Part shown: piece by piece, positions 24,473 to 38,065 of the stretch
Numbering within the stretch: position 1 is the stretch's first letter
Layout: every line of letters begins with the position of its first letter
Notes under the pieces: model-generated
Told to the model about the DNA's origin: nothing
What the model saw: the letters and a program-made list of their open reading frames with translations, nothing else
Database searches by the model: none
Origin: Seriola aureovittata
Taxonomy: Eukaryota > Chordata > Actinopteri > Carangiformes > Carangidae
DNA length: 64,000 bases
NCBI RefSeq assembly: GCF_021018895.1
Contig: NC_079387.1
Coordinates: forward strand, 9,264,583 to 9,328,582
Direction of reading: 5' to 3'
Program-made: the position numbers and the translations under genes

Positions 24473-27112
24473 TAACGGCAAACAGTAAGCACAAGACTAA
24501 ATATCGCTTTTTGTCTCTCACTGTGAAGATCTGAGACTTATCTCACAGGTTTTTTAGTTGCAAAACAAAAAAAGTCATGTCAACTCTTCTTAACTCAAGT
24601 TAACTCAATTGACCTTCCCCTCCCTCCAGCCCTTTCAGCCAGTGAGGATGTCAGTGACATGACATGCAGCCTGATGAATGGCATTCGAAGATGCCAAGAT
24701 TAATCTGTGACACCATAGTTGTCACTCCCGTCTGGCAGCTCTGAGCCCTGATGGCTGTAATGACTCCTATTACCAAAGAAGGGTGCGATAACGGTGCTAA
24801 TGGCCCATTGTTGGGTGAGACAGATTTATTGCAATAATCACTGTGGTGTCCTTCTGTTGTTCCAAGTTTTCCACACCGGTGAGGACTCAGGTTTTTTTAT
24901 TTGTGTGGTACGTCACTTAGTTGCTAAGTAACCGAAGCAAAAAGAACAGTCTCCATGGTACAAAATCTGACATATTGCTTATAAAAACATGTGAGCTGGC
25001 TTGCCGGGTCTGAGACTGTGGAGAATGGAGAGGGGGGTGGTTACATTTTAAGTTACAATTTGGAGCATATGGCTTAGAGCACAGCATGTATGGTATAATT
25101 ACAAATATATATATAAATTTACATATACTGTATATAATTTTCAATGTCAATGCCAGAGGATGATACACGGAGTCCCAATGTGACAACTTGTGGGAACCTC
25201 CTCTTCCAGTAATTTTATGCTTGCTGATGGGGTTGGCACAGGGTTGCATTTTATTGCAGAAAGTAATCACTTGGCTGTTGATATGGGAGCTAATAGTAAT
25301 GGGATTGGATTTTACTTCCTTCTTCATTTGGCATTTGTGTTGTCTGTCCTGACCATCTCCAAGCCAGGACCAACAGCTTGCAAGCGCTTGGCAAGCGCTG
25401 TGCATAAATTTCCTGCACCAGAGGGAAGTGTGAATAAGTGTCAGTGTAACAGGTTTACACTCTCATCTTTGGCATCTTTCATGTGCTGGTTCAAGATGCG
25501 CGTTTAAGTCGAATGGAGCCGACCAGCAAAAGACAGATAAGTCTGTATCTCCGAGAATCACATTTTAACCGCGGTCCTCATGAGACGCCGTCTAACAGAT
25601 TGGGGATGTCCTCTGGAGAAAATCTATTTGTGTGATTGAGGCTTTAAAGGCAGTGACAGGCATGGGAACCCAATGAAACTCCAAATTAACTTGAGTGAAA
25701 AATCACCCATATGTTTTTTGTTATGCATGGAGATTTTTTTCTCCCATGAACATTTTACTTTTTCATACAAAGAAGCACTCGCACAACATTAGCAGCGTCA
25801 AAAGGACTTTGAAGTTTTCCTCTGAAGGAAAATTAATTCAAGTGCTACACTGCGGCGCAGAAGGTAAAAAGATAAAGAATACTTAAAGTGAGGAGCTCTC
25901 TCGGTGTCTAATATTCCCCCCTCTGTCACCATGACTTTGCCACAATAAACACCATCACTCTGCCGACTCATTAAAACTCCACTTTTATTGTATAGATGCA
26001 AAACTCATAGTTGCGCAACACGACACATGAGGATGCACAAAGACAATGATTCATATTCTCATTTCGCAATAAATGCACCAATGACTTTTGCTGTGCCAAT
26101 TTCTTGTGTGTACATATTCAGTATCCAAACAGAGGGAGCCTGGTGTGCTCAGCATAAGATCTATACTTTCTATATCACTAACCGAGCTGATGCTGGGTCA
26201 TGGGAAATGTGTCTGGCTGGTCAGATGCAATCTATTTTTAATGTAAACCACATCCAGCGGGGACAAAGTGAAGCTGCAGTCAGTACTGATGCAGCAACAG
26301 GAAGAAAACTCTCGCTACAACATAAATAAACCTCAAGGAAAAATTCACAGGCACTGACAAATAAATCAATACCCCTGATGGACCGGAGGCTCATGGTATC
26401 TACAAGTAGCTGCTCCACATAAAGGGACTATTTTCTCAATAACTCATAACGAGTGTCATCAGCATGGTCTTCATTAAGTTGATCATTACAGCACCAGTAA
26501 TCACTGCAGTGACAACAAGGAGCACACCGGTAGGCTCGTTAGCAAAATCATTTCCTGTCTAATTTGTTCACACAAACAACCCCTATGTAAAAGGTACAGC
26601 AGTGTCACGTATGTGGCTCACAGCCTAAATCATAAGCTTTTCAGCGTTATTCAAGAAACTAAAGCTACTGCCATCCCCCATCCTGACATGAGAACGATTT
26701 TTCCAATTAGGAATACCCGACTGGATAAATAATTACTGAACGTAGCTGAACACCAAACTCTCTATTACAAACCTGCATGAGAGACCGAGCGAGCGCACAT
26801 CAAACAACAACACCAGCTCCTGCACAGTTCACACCTCGGGTTTACATGCACACCGAGGACTGGTTGGTAATTTGATTAAGTCTTGCCCCGTTTTGGTTAT
26901 TGTAATGAGAGTAGGGTCATAATTAGTGTTTCATCTTAACCCTGCAGTGTGACTTCTATTAGTTTTAGCGATGTTATTGTCGAGGTCGCTTTATCTGATT
27001 ATTCATGAGGGAATCATGTTTCAACAGAGAGCCATTAAGAACTGATTACTTTACAGTATACCACTCAAGTAAATAATATTTACTGACAAGGATCAAGGAA
27101 GATTTTTAATTA

Positions 27113-27290
27113 AAAAAATGGCTGAAATATCTTTACAACTATTAGATAGATTGCCATGAAATTTCTCAAAAGACACTCATAAATGCCCACAAGATGAATA
27201 CTAGTTAAGTTTGTGATGCCATAACTTTTCTTCTATCGCCAGCATGAAGTTGACATATTTGGTTTTTAAACTATTGTTAACATGGTAAAA
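27113..27290 (+). repeat. Dispersed repeat with 'GATTGCCATGAAATTT'
   Basis: The words 'GGCTGAAATATCTTTACAAC', 'GATAGATTGCCATGAAATTT' and 'CGCCAGCATGAAGTTGACAT' mark a well-known teleost interspersed repeat. No ends were found, so the borders are approximate. Confidence 0.5.
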
Positions 27291-29844
27291 AAATAGCGCC
27301 TACACTAGGGGGATTCAATTATAATTCATTCCCTTTGCTCTGGGTTATTATACATGTCACTTCACAATAAACTGAGCTCAAGTCCTGAAAATGATAGAAA
27401 TCAGATCCTCAGACCTGCCTTCACACACAGTGTATCGCTAAACGAAACACCTTTTTCTAATCACCAACTTTCTAATATCCTGTAAAGGGACAAAGAAAAA
27501 GGAAAAGTGCTGCGATCTCTGAAAGACTATTCACCGAAAACTGTCAGTTAACTTGAATTAATATTAGAATTTGAACAAGTATCTCAGAGTTTAGTTTTGA
27601 TATTAATGGCACTGAGGTGAAATGAATGATATGCGCTTGAATCGGGCTCGGCAGAATAAACCCACAGGCAGTGATTTTGTTCCACCTGTATTCAGCTACT
27701 TGATAATGCCTACGAATCACTCATGTTCTGATCCTTTTTCTGCACAAACGCATCAGGAGTTAAACGTGCTGCTGCTGTGTGAGGTTGAGCTGCAGCTCGG
27801 CTCTGCACAGACAGCTGGAGAATATCTGAGCCTTTTATTCCTACCTCTAAAACCCTGTAGCTGCTACGAGCGTCCTGACATCAGACCGTAGCACTAACGC
27901 ACTGAGCGGGGGCAGATAATGTTCTGCAGCAGTCTGGTTCTCATTAAAAAGGAGCGAAGTCACGAGCGAGCTTCTGAACATCGTCATGACAAACGTCTGG
28001 TTAACGATCACACAGCAGCCTGGGTAATTACTGACTTATCTTTGATTGAGTCGTTTAAATGTTAATTCTAATGCATTTCACTGCACTGACTAATTGTTTT
28101 CATGTTGAAATGAAAACAGCTTTTTAGGTTGAATACTTTTTTGAGTGCAATTAAATTCATAAGCAGTTAGCATTAACAAGTTACCCTGCCAGGCTAATGC
28201 TACATAGTCGGTGTGCTAGCGTGCTGCTAGCCAGCTTATAGTTAATGTCTATACATTTGGTATATTGGCCGTTTAGTGCGAACAAACACAAACAGTCTGG
28301 CAGTCAAATCTGTGCAGATGATGTGAGGTTAAAATTAGCTTCGCTTTCTCTCCTTTTATTTACTCAGAAAGATTAAAAGGAGAGATGCGTTCAAACAGAC
28401 GCACAATGACTCACAATCAGCTACAGTAATTTACTTCCCTGCCTGCACCATCATAAATTAATTAAAATTTTAGGAGATTGGTCTTGTTTCATAAACAGAG
28501 ATCTGCATATGCAACATGCACCTGCAGCTGAAACAACCATATGTGGAACCATCGTCACATTTAGAGACCGTGTAGTGAGGCAAGGAAATGAAAGAAGCCA
28601 CACACAACCTCATCTGCTGTTAACAGTAATAAAAAACAATTCTACTGACCCACAGTACAAAATAACACCAATAGAATTTCAAGAAGTTGATCAACGCCAA
28701 AGAAAATCAGCAGACTGTGGGGTTTCTCTGTGCTTGCGTCATGGTTATCTCTGTTAATGGGAGAGCAGAAAAACATGCGACACAGTCATGCTGCCCACAT
28801 CTCTCCCACATTTCCTCTGCTCTCTGATTTCCCTCCGGCTTCCCTTTGCCAAGGCCCTGTGCCTTGGGGAGTCCAAATTGAGGAGGAGAGGAGAGACATC
28901 ATCTGTCATCCTTGCTGGCACATCGTTATGAAAATGGTGATTTCCGAAGGCCACGCCACATGGCACGGGGGCACAGGGCCGCCCGCCTGCTGCTGGCTCG
29001 GTTCACTGAGAGGGGCAGTTAGAGGATGCTGCCTTGGCTCGGTGTTGTGAGAAAATATGCGTGTGATGACAGAAAGAAAAGGTGAACATACTTTGAATCT
29101 ATAAATCTGACCGATATGACATTTTGGCTGTTACATACACCTCGGCACAGAGGCTGGAAATATCACACATGCCTCAAAGCTTTGGAGGGATTTCTCAGAT
29201 CAAGTGTAAAGCAGCCCCTAAGGTTGAGATTACTTACTTTTCCCTGAGATGAACGTAGCCCTCAATGTGACATCAAAGCAGCAGGATTAGGTGTAGATTA
29301 AGGTTGAAATAAAAACAGGAAGAAGCTTCACTCTGAGCACATCAGAGTTCACTGACGCTACAGAGTTCAATTATGAAGTCAAAGAGATGGAAACACGTTT
29401 ATGGAAATCAATATTGTTTGGAAAGCTAGTGCTTTGTTGTTTTTCTTAAAGCAAGACCATGTTACATTTACAAAAGAAATAAGACATTCTTCCCCCTACA
29501 AATGAAAAGTTGAATTACAAAGCCATAAAAATAAAAAAAACACTGCTGCTTTTTATAATATCTGCTACGGCCTGACTGGGTAAGATAAGAAGTACCTGTA
29601 TTTATTCACTGTAGGGGAATTCAATTTTGATGCAGCAGTACAAAGGAATGGAAGGAATACATTAGGATGAGTAAAACTAAGATATAATAAAAATAATAGA
29701 TACAAGAGAACGTGCTTTGTGTGTGTGTGTTGTGCATCTCTGGTGCTGACAGATGATAATGTTAATGTTAATGCTAATGTTAGCAACATTTCGGTTGGCA
29801 ACCGGCATGCACCGAAGGCTCAGCTCCACACACGCCTCACCTGT

Positions 29845-30000
29845 TTGCCCGTTTTTGGATTAGCCGGGAGTTAGGCGAAGTCAGGTGCTGCCAAGATGGC
29901 GACAGTGAAGCAGCTCACTCTGAGCTTCAAAACCGCTCTTCAGAAACCTGTGAGGTGACGTCACGGGGGCTACGTCGCCATCTTTATTTACAATCTCTGG
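29845..30000 (-). repeat. Second, reversed copy of the 'CATAGACTGTA/AAGATGG' repeat
   Basis: Read on the minus strand it gives 'AAAGATGGCGACGTAG', 'GTGACGTCACCTCACAGG' and 'AAGAGCGGTTTTGAAG', the same order as the copy at 24161. It carries a perfect CRE palindrome TGACGTCA at 29956-29963. Confidence 0.55.
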
Positions 30001-31937
30001 TTTTAGCATGTCACAGATATTTTTATTTTTACTTAATCTGCCAATGCTAAAACATAGCATAGCAGTAGCACATGTCAGCAAAGTGACTTGCTAATGATGC
30101 AGCAAAGTTTGAAACTCAAACTAATAAAACACAAGCAGCACGAGCCCTGAGTGCAATGAATGTGGCAATAACGTTGTGTACGGAATTGAACTTGTAAGTA
30201 GAAAAATTATGTTATTCGTTGTGTCACTTTAAATGTCTCCAAGATGAGACAGAACATAAACCAGGATATTATACATCCCCCGTTTGTAGTTTGGATCCAA
30301 TAAAAGAAGCCAAGCGAAGAGCTTTATGAAAATGTCAGAACCATCACTTCACTGGTCTGAGATATCACAATATATTTTTAGCAGCACTAATGTCTCCTAC
30401 ATTTTGGCTGCACAAACAGTGACTGTAGCTGTTTGGTTTAAGAGGTGGAAATTTCTGTTCCTTCTTCTATAAATGCATTTCTTTTACTTGTAGTCAACAT
30501 TAACACAAATATTTTAAGCCACATTTTTACGATGCACGTTTTAGATCTTGAGGTGGGTTCAAACTTTTGGACCCCACTGTATTTTAACCAGATGAAGGAT
30601 TTTAGTTAGGCTACCGGTCGTCTGGATCAGTTACTGGAGGAACAAGCCGAGCAAACGTTAGCGGCAATGTCTTGTGTCCGCTGAACAGCATCAGAGAAAC
30701 ACTGATTTTTAACATGAAATTGCTTTGCTCTGTGTTTATGTTTGTTTGTTTTAGGGCGGAGGACACCTCTGCAAATAATTTGGCTCCTTTTAAAAATCTC
30801 CCCGACGGCAGAGAATTACAAATTGTACGTTTAATATTTTAGTGGAAAAAATGATTCTGAAAAAATCCTCCAAGACACACACAGAAATAAATGAAACTAT
30901 AGATTCTTGTGGGAAAAGCTAATGGGATTTTGAATATAAATCAATGGTATTTGAGGCGATGTCTAAAGACACGTCTGTGCTGGCTTTACCGCTCAGTTGT
31001 GGGGGCTACGGTTTAAACAGGTAGCTTATCAAGAAGCAGACATTACTTTACAGCACAAAAAGTTAATTTTGTGTTTAGATGCCTAAGCTGTAAATCTATG
31101 AAGACAAGCTTTTGTAGAGTGTTGTAGTGCAGGAAGAAGTTATGGCGTCTGTCAATGGAGAACTTTTTATAAATAGATCTCAGGTTGATAAGGTTTTGTT
31201 CTGAGACAACAATCAATCAGCTTACTTATTTCCTTTTTTTTATTTTTTATTTTCAAATAAGACCTCTTCTTACATCTTTTGAAATAACCCAGTATTTTTA
31301 CCCGTCTTCATTTCTGCTTAAGTAAAATGTCACAAACCCGTCACTGACGTCTAACTGAGTGTGATATTTTGGTGCTTTTCTTCGAGTGGCACATGAAATA
31401 TGAAACGTAAAGTAACCCCTCTGAGAGAAAAATCACTCTGTGACAGAGGTTTTGACGCGAGTTGCCTGGCGGGAGGCTGTCAATCATTTTGACAGGCACT
31501 TGGCCCAAGGGACTGAAAGTGAGGAGGAGCCACACGAGCAAAAGGTAGAGTGTTTGCAGGACCTGAAAACATGCACATGAAGAAGGGGTTGAAGGTAGAA
31601 CTCTCCCCCCCTGCTTCTGATGTTCACTGACCACCTATTTAAAACTTCACCAAACTTAATGCACAATTTCCCTCTTGTTTATTCTCTCACTGAACTAATT
31701 AGTCACTTCCATATTAAGTGAGTAGATAAGACAAGTTAGGGCATATTTGCTTTACTGCCAAGTGAGATGTGCCAGACTAAATTTAAGAAGCTATCCAAGG
31801 GGAGTTTAGCGAAATATTGGTTTGCAGAGTCAAGGATAAACCTCCAAGGCTCGTTTGATAGATTGCTAACATGAACTTGACCTTAGGGAATAATATGTTG
31901 AACATTAAGGATTGGCTGGACCTTTTTTTTTTTTTTT

Positions 31938-32348
31938 AAAGAAAGGAAATAGTTTGACATTTTGGGAAATATGCTTATTTGCTTTCTTGCCCAGAGTGAA
32001 ATGGGTCAATCAATACCAGTCTGTCTGCTGGTTTAAAACAAGGCTACAGGAGCTGGTTAGCATATAGAGTAGGGGGAAGCAGCTAGCATGGCTGTGTCAA
32101 AATCTGCACTGGTGAAGCTAAATAAAATAAAATAAATAGCAAGTACAAGGCATAAAATACAACATAAATTAGAATAAATGTAATTGCATGAAATAAATTT
32201 GATTGCATTGGACGCTAGTGTTTGAAGAGGCGTGTTTTGAGGTGGGGTTTCAAGATAGGAATAGAGTTAATATTACAGATGTCTTGTGGAAGTGAGTTCA
32301 AGAGTGGTGTGGTCTCTGGGTATCAAAACGTCAAACGATTCCTTTAAA
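31938..32348 (+). repeat. TIR-repeat copy with inserted LINE-like piece
   Basis: The left end 'AGTTTGACATTTTGGGAAAT' (near 31951) and the right end 'CGTCAAACGATTCCTTTAAA' (near 32328) are inverse to each other. The middle has the family's 'GGAGCTGGTTAGCATA' and 'CAGCTAGCATGGCTGTGTC'. From about 32120 to 32318 the family sequence is interrupted by AAATA-rich DNA and 'GACGCTAGTGTTTGAAGAGG', which looks like a separate retroelement fragment nested within it. Confidence 0.55.
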
Positions 32349-32857
32349 TAAAATAAATAAAAAAAAACTTCTCTCAGTCTACTGGTTTCAACTGTTTCCG
32401 TGTGAACAGCAGCATTAGCATGAGCGTGACACCTGACGAATCACATGCCAGGGATCTTATTTCACTGTGCAAATGTTTTTGTGCCCTTTACCTCGGAGGA
32501 ATATCATGCCTACACACCTACAAACATTTGACTTACTCCATTATTCAACAAGCCATACAGTATGTAAATGTTTTTAGTCAATAAGCTCGGTTCGAGTAAA
32601 AGATTTGTTCCGCAAGTTTTCTTTGAGGCACAGATCTGCACATTGGTCTCGTGTTTCTTCTTTACAGTATTTCACAAAACAATTTTCCTTACTCAGTAAA
32701 AACCACAGCTGTAAAAGTGTTACACAAATGCACGATCACAAGACCGAGCTCCAGATGGAAACACCATATGTGCGCCAACTACTGTATATGTGATGTCTCT
32801 TCAGTCAAACTCGCACCAGACACTATGAGCCAGTTTTGGCGCCATGGAAGAAAATTG

Positions 32858-32881
32858 ACAACAACAACAACAACAACAACA
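32858..32881 (+). repeat. (ACA)8 microsatellite
   Basis: Eight perfect trinucleotide units followed by an A-run. Confidence 0.9.
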
Positions 32882-33297
32882 AAAAAGACCAATTCTTTAA
32901 ATAAAGTTTAAAGAAATATGAACGTGAAACTTCAAAAAGTCGATAATGGCTCAATTTGAAATGTTTACACACAATTTTCTTGGTAAAAGAGAAAAGACAG
33001 CCAGATAAACAGGCTGTATGGGTCTTTTCACAGCCTCATAAATGAGCATCCACAAGCACTTTAAATGCTCTTGGATTAAACAGTCTTTTTGTGATTTAAA
33101 GCTCCTGCATTCTGCTGCTTTCTTCTGCTGCTGCACAGCATTTGTTTTCTGTGCATCTTTCATGACATAGATTGTAATCACCCAGTGAGCTGAAACAGCG
33201 CAGGAACCAGTCAAGTGAGAAGTCTTGTTTTACAGTCAATTGGTTAGCAAGCAAAGCCACGCTGTCTGGAAGAAATCCCATTTGAAGTAAATGCCAC

Positions 33298-33320
33298 TTT
33301 TTTTTTTTTTTTTTTTTTTT
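33298..33320 (+). repeat. Poly(T) run, 23 T
   Basis: An uninterrupted T homopolymer; no retroposon body was recognised on its right side. Confidence 0.85.
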
Positions 33321-35466
33321 ACCATTTAGCGTTTAACTTTAATGTCTTTTTTTATGATTATTTTTCTTCCCCGAAGGGAACAAAATCCTGAGAGCTGATA
33401 TCACTTGTTGGCTTTAAATCGCTGCATTTCACTGACGGGCCGTTCACGGGGCGAGCATGAGGACGCTCACGATGTGGAGGATTACAGCGGTCACCTAAAG
33501 ACCAATGAGAAGCACCTGCCACTTCGCAACCTTGATGTCCAAAGTTTTTCTTGTCAAGAAGAGAATTTAACAATTAATAAATATTCAGCTATAAACAAAA
33601 TCACCAGTTTAGGTCACATGATGACCTTTCACCTTGACGCCTCCTAACAGAGACTATATGGATTTTATGTCACTATGAAAGTGAGTGGGGTTTGCAGAGG
33701 TATCTTACAAGACAAAGTGAGCATGTAGGTTTGTACGTATTCACAGTTTGCCCTGTAAAAGCAGCCTGATGAATCATACTGATCGCTTAATTAAAACCGT
33801 CTATATTTAGATATTTATTTTTAAAAGTGCATCTAATCCAGCCATTGTTAACTGTTAAACTGCTAGCTCGCTAACAGCAGCTGGCGACGTCAGTCCTTGG
33901 CGAAAGAATTCTCCATAAGAACTAAGAAAGATATGAATCACAACTTCCTGCCACGACTTTTCAGAATAAAATCAGATTTTCATTCAGATTGTGGATTGGC
34001 CAGATCGCCCGCCCCTACAGCTGACTGAATAACATTCGATCCTATTGGTAAGATTAATGCTACTCTGTGATGTTTAACAGGTGATGATCTATGTTTGTTG
34101 TAAAATGTTATGGGTTGCTATAATTCAACAGGTAATGCAGCAGGTTATGTTGTTTAAAATCACCTGTCCCTCTAAAACTCTCTTTTCTGACGGCTCTTGC
34201 AGCCTGTTTTAAAAGAAAACCTCTGACTTCTTCACTGCAGAAACAGACCGAGGCCTGAATATCCGGCAAACAGCGAGGAATTATGGTTTTCACTGACTTT
34301 TATTGTCAGGAACCTCAAAAAGATAGTGTGAAGATTGTTAACAGGCAGAGGAAATCAATTTGACCGCCTCACACAGTCTGACAGGAGAGGCTGAGTACGT
34401 GACTGGGGTTTACGTTCTGCTGAAGCACTTCACATCTCACTTTTACAAGAGAAAAGGATCCGGACGAAAGGACACTTCTTCTCTTCTCTTTAGACTTGTG
34501 CCTGTCTCTGGGAATCTTTCCTGACACTTATCTAAGATAGGGAGGATGTCTTCAGGGTTGTCTCATATTGGAGCCAATAGAGTGCAGCAGGAATGAGTCC
34601 TAGAACGCAGGAATTAGTTAGCCTTTTAGCACTTAGGGGTTCACTCATCCTGAAGTCAATGGGTTTGTGGATAGATGACTGAAATGAGGTCTGTGGCGAA
34701 CACAAGCTCAAGACATTTTCACATTTTATTCCACTAGCAACTGAGAAATCCTGCGGTTTCCGAAACGTTGCAAACAAATTGTTTATTGCAAATCAGAACA
34801 ACTTGTACTTGTGCTCTTGCAAACTATTGGACGGCTTTTGTAGAAGAGCTCTGTGGACTAATTGAAACTACAAGTTGGAAGTTTAGTGGTGGTGATTGTA
34901 GCCTAGCATTAGCTATTTACTTCTGGCGATTGTATTTAGGCTTCAAAAATCATAAGATCATCGAGAGCCTAGAAAAATACATCATCCCTGCTGCACTTTA
35001 TACGCTAATACTCCCTAGATCATGTTTCATGTCATCGCTCTACCACTAAATTTAATGATATAAATATTGCACAAATAACTTAACATGTTGACCTTTCCGC
35101 CCCGATGCACCCTTCTGTTATAAAGATTTAAATCAAAGTTTTCTGTACCAGCCTCACAGAGCCACACACACAGCTGCAGACTGTTAGATTTTGCTCATCG
35201 CAGATGTGTCCTTCCTGTTTTATGTTTGTTAGCAACAATTTGAACACCTAACTCGAAGCATCTCGAACCATCTGGCTGTGAATTTAATGGGAATTTCATG
35301 GCAAAGACATACAAAGAGGACATTTAATTACTTCGACTGCTGCTGCAATCTGCTCAGTGGGTGACTACAGCTACTGGCATTGGATTATTTGTAACTGCCC
35401 CAGGTGTTTTATATGTAATTGTATATTTTGATTTGTTCTTATATTAGAGTTTTCGTTCAACACTAC

Positions 35467-35468
<2 letters not shown>

Positions 35469-35524
<56 letters not shown>

Positions 35525-35574
35525 TGTGTATGTGTATGTGTGTGTATGTGTGTGTGTGTGTGTGTGTGTGTATG
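35469..35574 (+). repeat. Long (TG)n/(TA)(TG)n microsatellite
   Basis: About 106 bp of TG repeats. The first roughly 48 bp are pure; the rest carries scattered TA interruptions. The alternating purine-pyrimidine pattern could adopt Z-DNA. It produces false Cys/Val and His/Thr open frames on the two strands. Confidence 0.95.
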
Positions 35575-37589
35575 CGAAATGGATGTGCGGATGTGTGTGG
35601 GTGGGTTTAAGCTTCCTGCACCTGCATTTTTGGATTTTCTGTTTTGACACAGAAGTTAATTTCCTTTTTGGCAAATAGTTAAAGGTGCAATAATTTATTT
35701 TTTTTGGTGGGGGTTTAACACATTGCTGACATATTACCACCTTTTAAGTTGATATGTCAAAACCTGCTAGGAAACGATTGTTTATTTGCACACGCAGAAG
35801 ACAGGCACGTCAGCATCCGTACACCAGTGCAGTCCTGTTTCTGGCCACCTGACGAACACAAGTCCAGTATTCACTCTATTTTTAACTGAGTTTCAGTGTT
35901 GAGCTGAGGAGAGCTGTGAAAGTCGTGGGCTGAAAAACCAAAGTAATTAAAAGATGCTTTCTGCGGAGCTGAGGGGAAATACAGAATCTGATTCTCTGTA
36001 AATTAATCACTACGAGAGACGGAGGGTACAATCGGCATTCACACCATGGTCAAATGATTCTGCAGTAGATATGAGTATTTATAGACATTGATGTAAAACA
36101 CGCAAATTTTTGCCGCTTACCCACGGTGTGACGTCTTTCAGAGCACAAACACTGTAAACACATCTGTCACCTGTCCAGGGCAGTGCTGTTAAACCAGAAA
36201 CAGCGCGTCTCCTCTGCACTCGGGGATGAAAGAATGAGCACCTGCAGCCCTGAAATAAGTCTTAAAAACACACAATCAGCGTCTCATGCGGAGGCTCCGA
36301 CACTTACAGGAGCACCAACCCGGGGATGAGACACGACGGATCTGTTTTACCAGCAGCTAGCAGCTCACTCTCGTTAACCCAACCTGGTAATATCTGCTGC
36401 AATAAAGCAGACACACGCCAACGGGTGGGGATGGAGGCATATTTCTTAAATGCTTTCAGCTATAAACTTCACACAACTCTTCACAAAGAGCTGCAAGTTA
36501 ATAATGCTAATTCTCTTCAAACAGAACCACCACCATGGTAATAGCAGCTACGTCAGGCACCATTTCACCTGCAGTTTCAACCCTATTAGTGGAGGTTTCT
36601 GTCTGTGAGACGCCAGATGTATGAAGCTGATGCTCTCGCTGTCGGATATCTTGCCTTGGTCGTTTATTTTCGTACCAAAACGTCTGGAAATCATTGCAGC
36701 TACAACACTAACGGAACAACAGTTCAATTCTTCAAGAAGGTGCTGGCTTTTCAAAGCGTGCTTCTCCGTAAATGTAGTCACACTGAAGAATAGCCCTTTT
36801 ATGGAAACAAGGCAGAGTCGAGTTCTTTCCTCCATCGCTCCACCTAACCGTGAAAGATTCAGGTCTGAGAATTGAGTGTGAATGAATTATCTTCCACTCA
36901 GAGAAAGTCCTTTCAACTGAAAGTTTCTTAAGCCTCACAACTCTGTGAGCTTTCCCTCTGTCTCGTCTGTTTGCTTGTTTAACTGTCTCTCTACCAGGCT
37001 GCTCACATTTCTTTAATATCCCAGAAAGAGAGGAGTAACTCATTATTATTGTTAAGGACAGACGATGTTGCACCGACACAGTTTGTTGTCTTATGATCAT
37101 CTAGCTCACACAAGGAGACTAATTACAATTTACTCATCCTGCAAATTGGCTTCTTACACGCTTGTTAATCTCTTTTTGTTTCCTGTGTTTCATGTGCTTC
37201 TCTGTTACTCTCTTTATCCTAGAAATAAAGGTGCCTTAACCTCATAGGATTTTCATTCAGTTATTCACAGAGGGTTTCAGAAAACACCACGTCCCAATGT
37301 GGGACTGTTGAGTGATGATTTAATCTCATTCCTTTTCGTGTCTTTGGACACTGATTTATTCATGAGAGCTTCTTTGGAGAGAATCATACTTCAGATGACA
37401 CTAAAGACTGCAGCTTTCTGATGCCTGCAGCATTGCCAGTAGCTTCCCACTGACCACTGTGCTGGAAATAACATCCCTTTAAGACTGTTGTGAAATTAAT
37501 TAATCCAAGTTAATCAAGTGTGGTGTATGTACTGATACTGAGGGGGTGTTTAACAAAGTACTGTCTCCTAGTCTCTTAAGCTGCTGTCA

Positions 37590-38065
37590 CCGAGGCGGCG
37601 TTCCAAAGTAATGCGTTTTCATTTTAAAACAGTTTTAAGATGAGCGTTTTAGCTCTGTATCAGAAACAATGTCCGTCCATGCTAATACACCTGAATATGC
37701 ACATCACATGACACCTGTAAGTAAGCAGGAAGCAGATTGTCTTCTCTGCGGTTGAGTTGTTGCAGAAAATACCACGAACGAGGAGGAACAGCAAAGACAG
37801 TTGTGGCGTTAAAATGCAGAATGTAACTGCACAACAGCTGCTGGCAAAGAGACAACAACCCTTCATTATCCATGTTAGTCGAGGCTGATAAGACCCAATC
37901 AGAGAGTGGGCGTGGGCGCCGCCTCATGGTTTCATCTCTGTTTTTCTGCCCTCCCAGACTATATCACAACTAAAATGGGGTCAGCAGCAACCTCCAAAAG
38001 TCTCAGTTTTAGGGGCTCAAAAACAAAACTCTGGACTAGTGTGGATGACAGGTGTAAACGCCGCC
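37590..38065. repeat. Degenerate non-autonomous element
   Basis: The left part reads 'TAATGCGTTTTCATTTTAAA', 'GTATCAGAAACAATGTCCGT' and 'CATCACATGACACCTGTAAG'. The right part reads 'TTTTAGGGGCTCAAAAACAA', 'CTCTGGACTAGTGTGGATGA' and 'GTGTAAACGCCGCC'. I recall this order from a teleost DNA element. No transposase frame; borders approximate. Confidence 0.4.

Larger units (their letters stand above)
17054..31937. other. Intergenic region, left half: no protein gene recognised
   Basis: About 15 kb after cckbr with only short, mutually overlapping open frames and no family resemblance. Contents seen: LINE-like tails, several decayed TIR repeats (listed separately), A-runs near 20700 and 21833, and T-runs near 21001 and 21061. 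GC-richer blocks occur at 18760-19030 and 28780-29040. A 17-bp near-palindrome, AGCGCTTG-G-CAAGCGCT, lies at 25383-25399. The blocks at 18760-19030 and 25190-25500 have open frames on both strands and could be conserved non-coding elements, but nothing in the sequence alone proves it. Confidence 0.6.

Noticed and set aside
24917..25405. 162-residue open frame on the - strand, overlapped by a 105-residue frame on the + strand
   Set aside because: Neither peptide resembles a known family; much of the minus-strand peptide comes from AT-rich filler. Kept only as a possible non-coding conserved block.
35419..35740. Cys/Val-rich and His/Thr-rich open frames
   Set aside because: Pure translation of the (TG)n microsatellite on the two strands.
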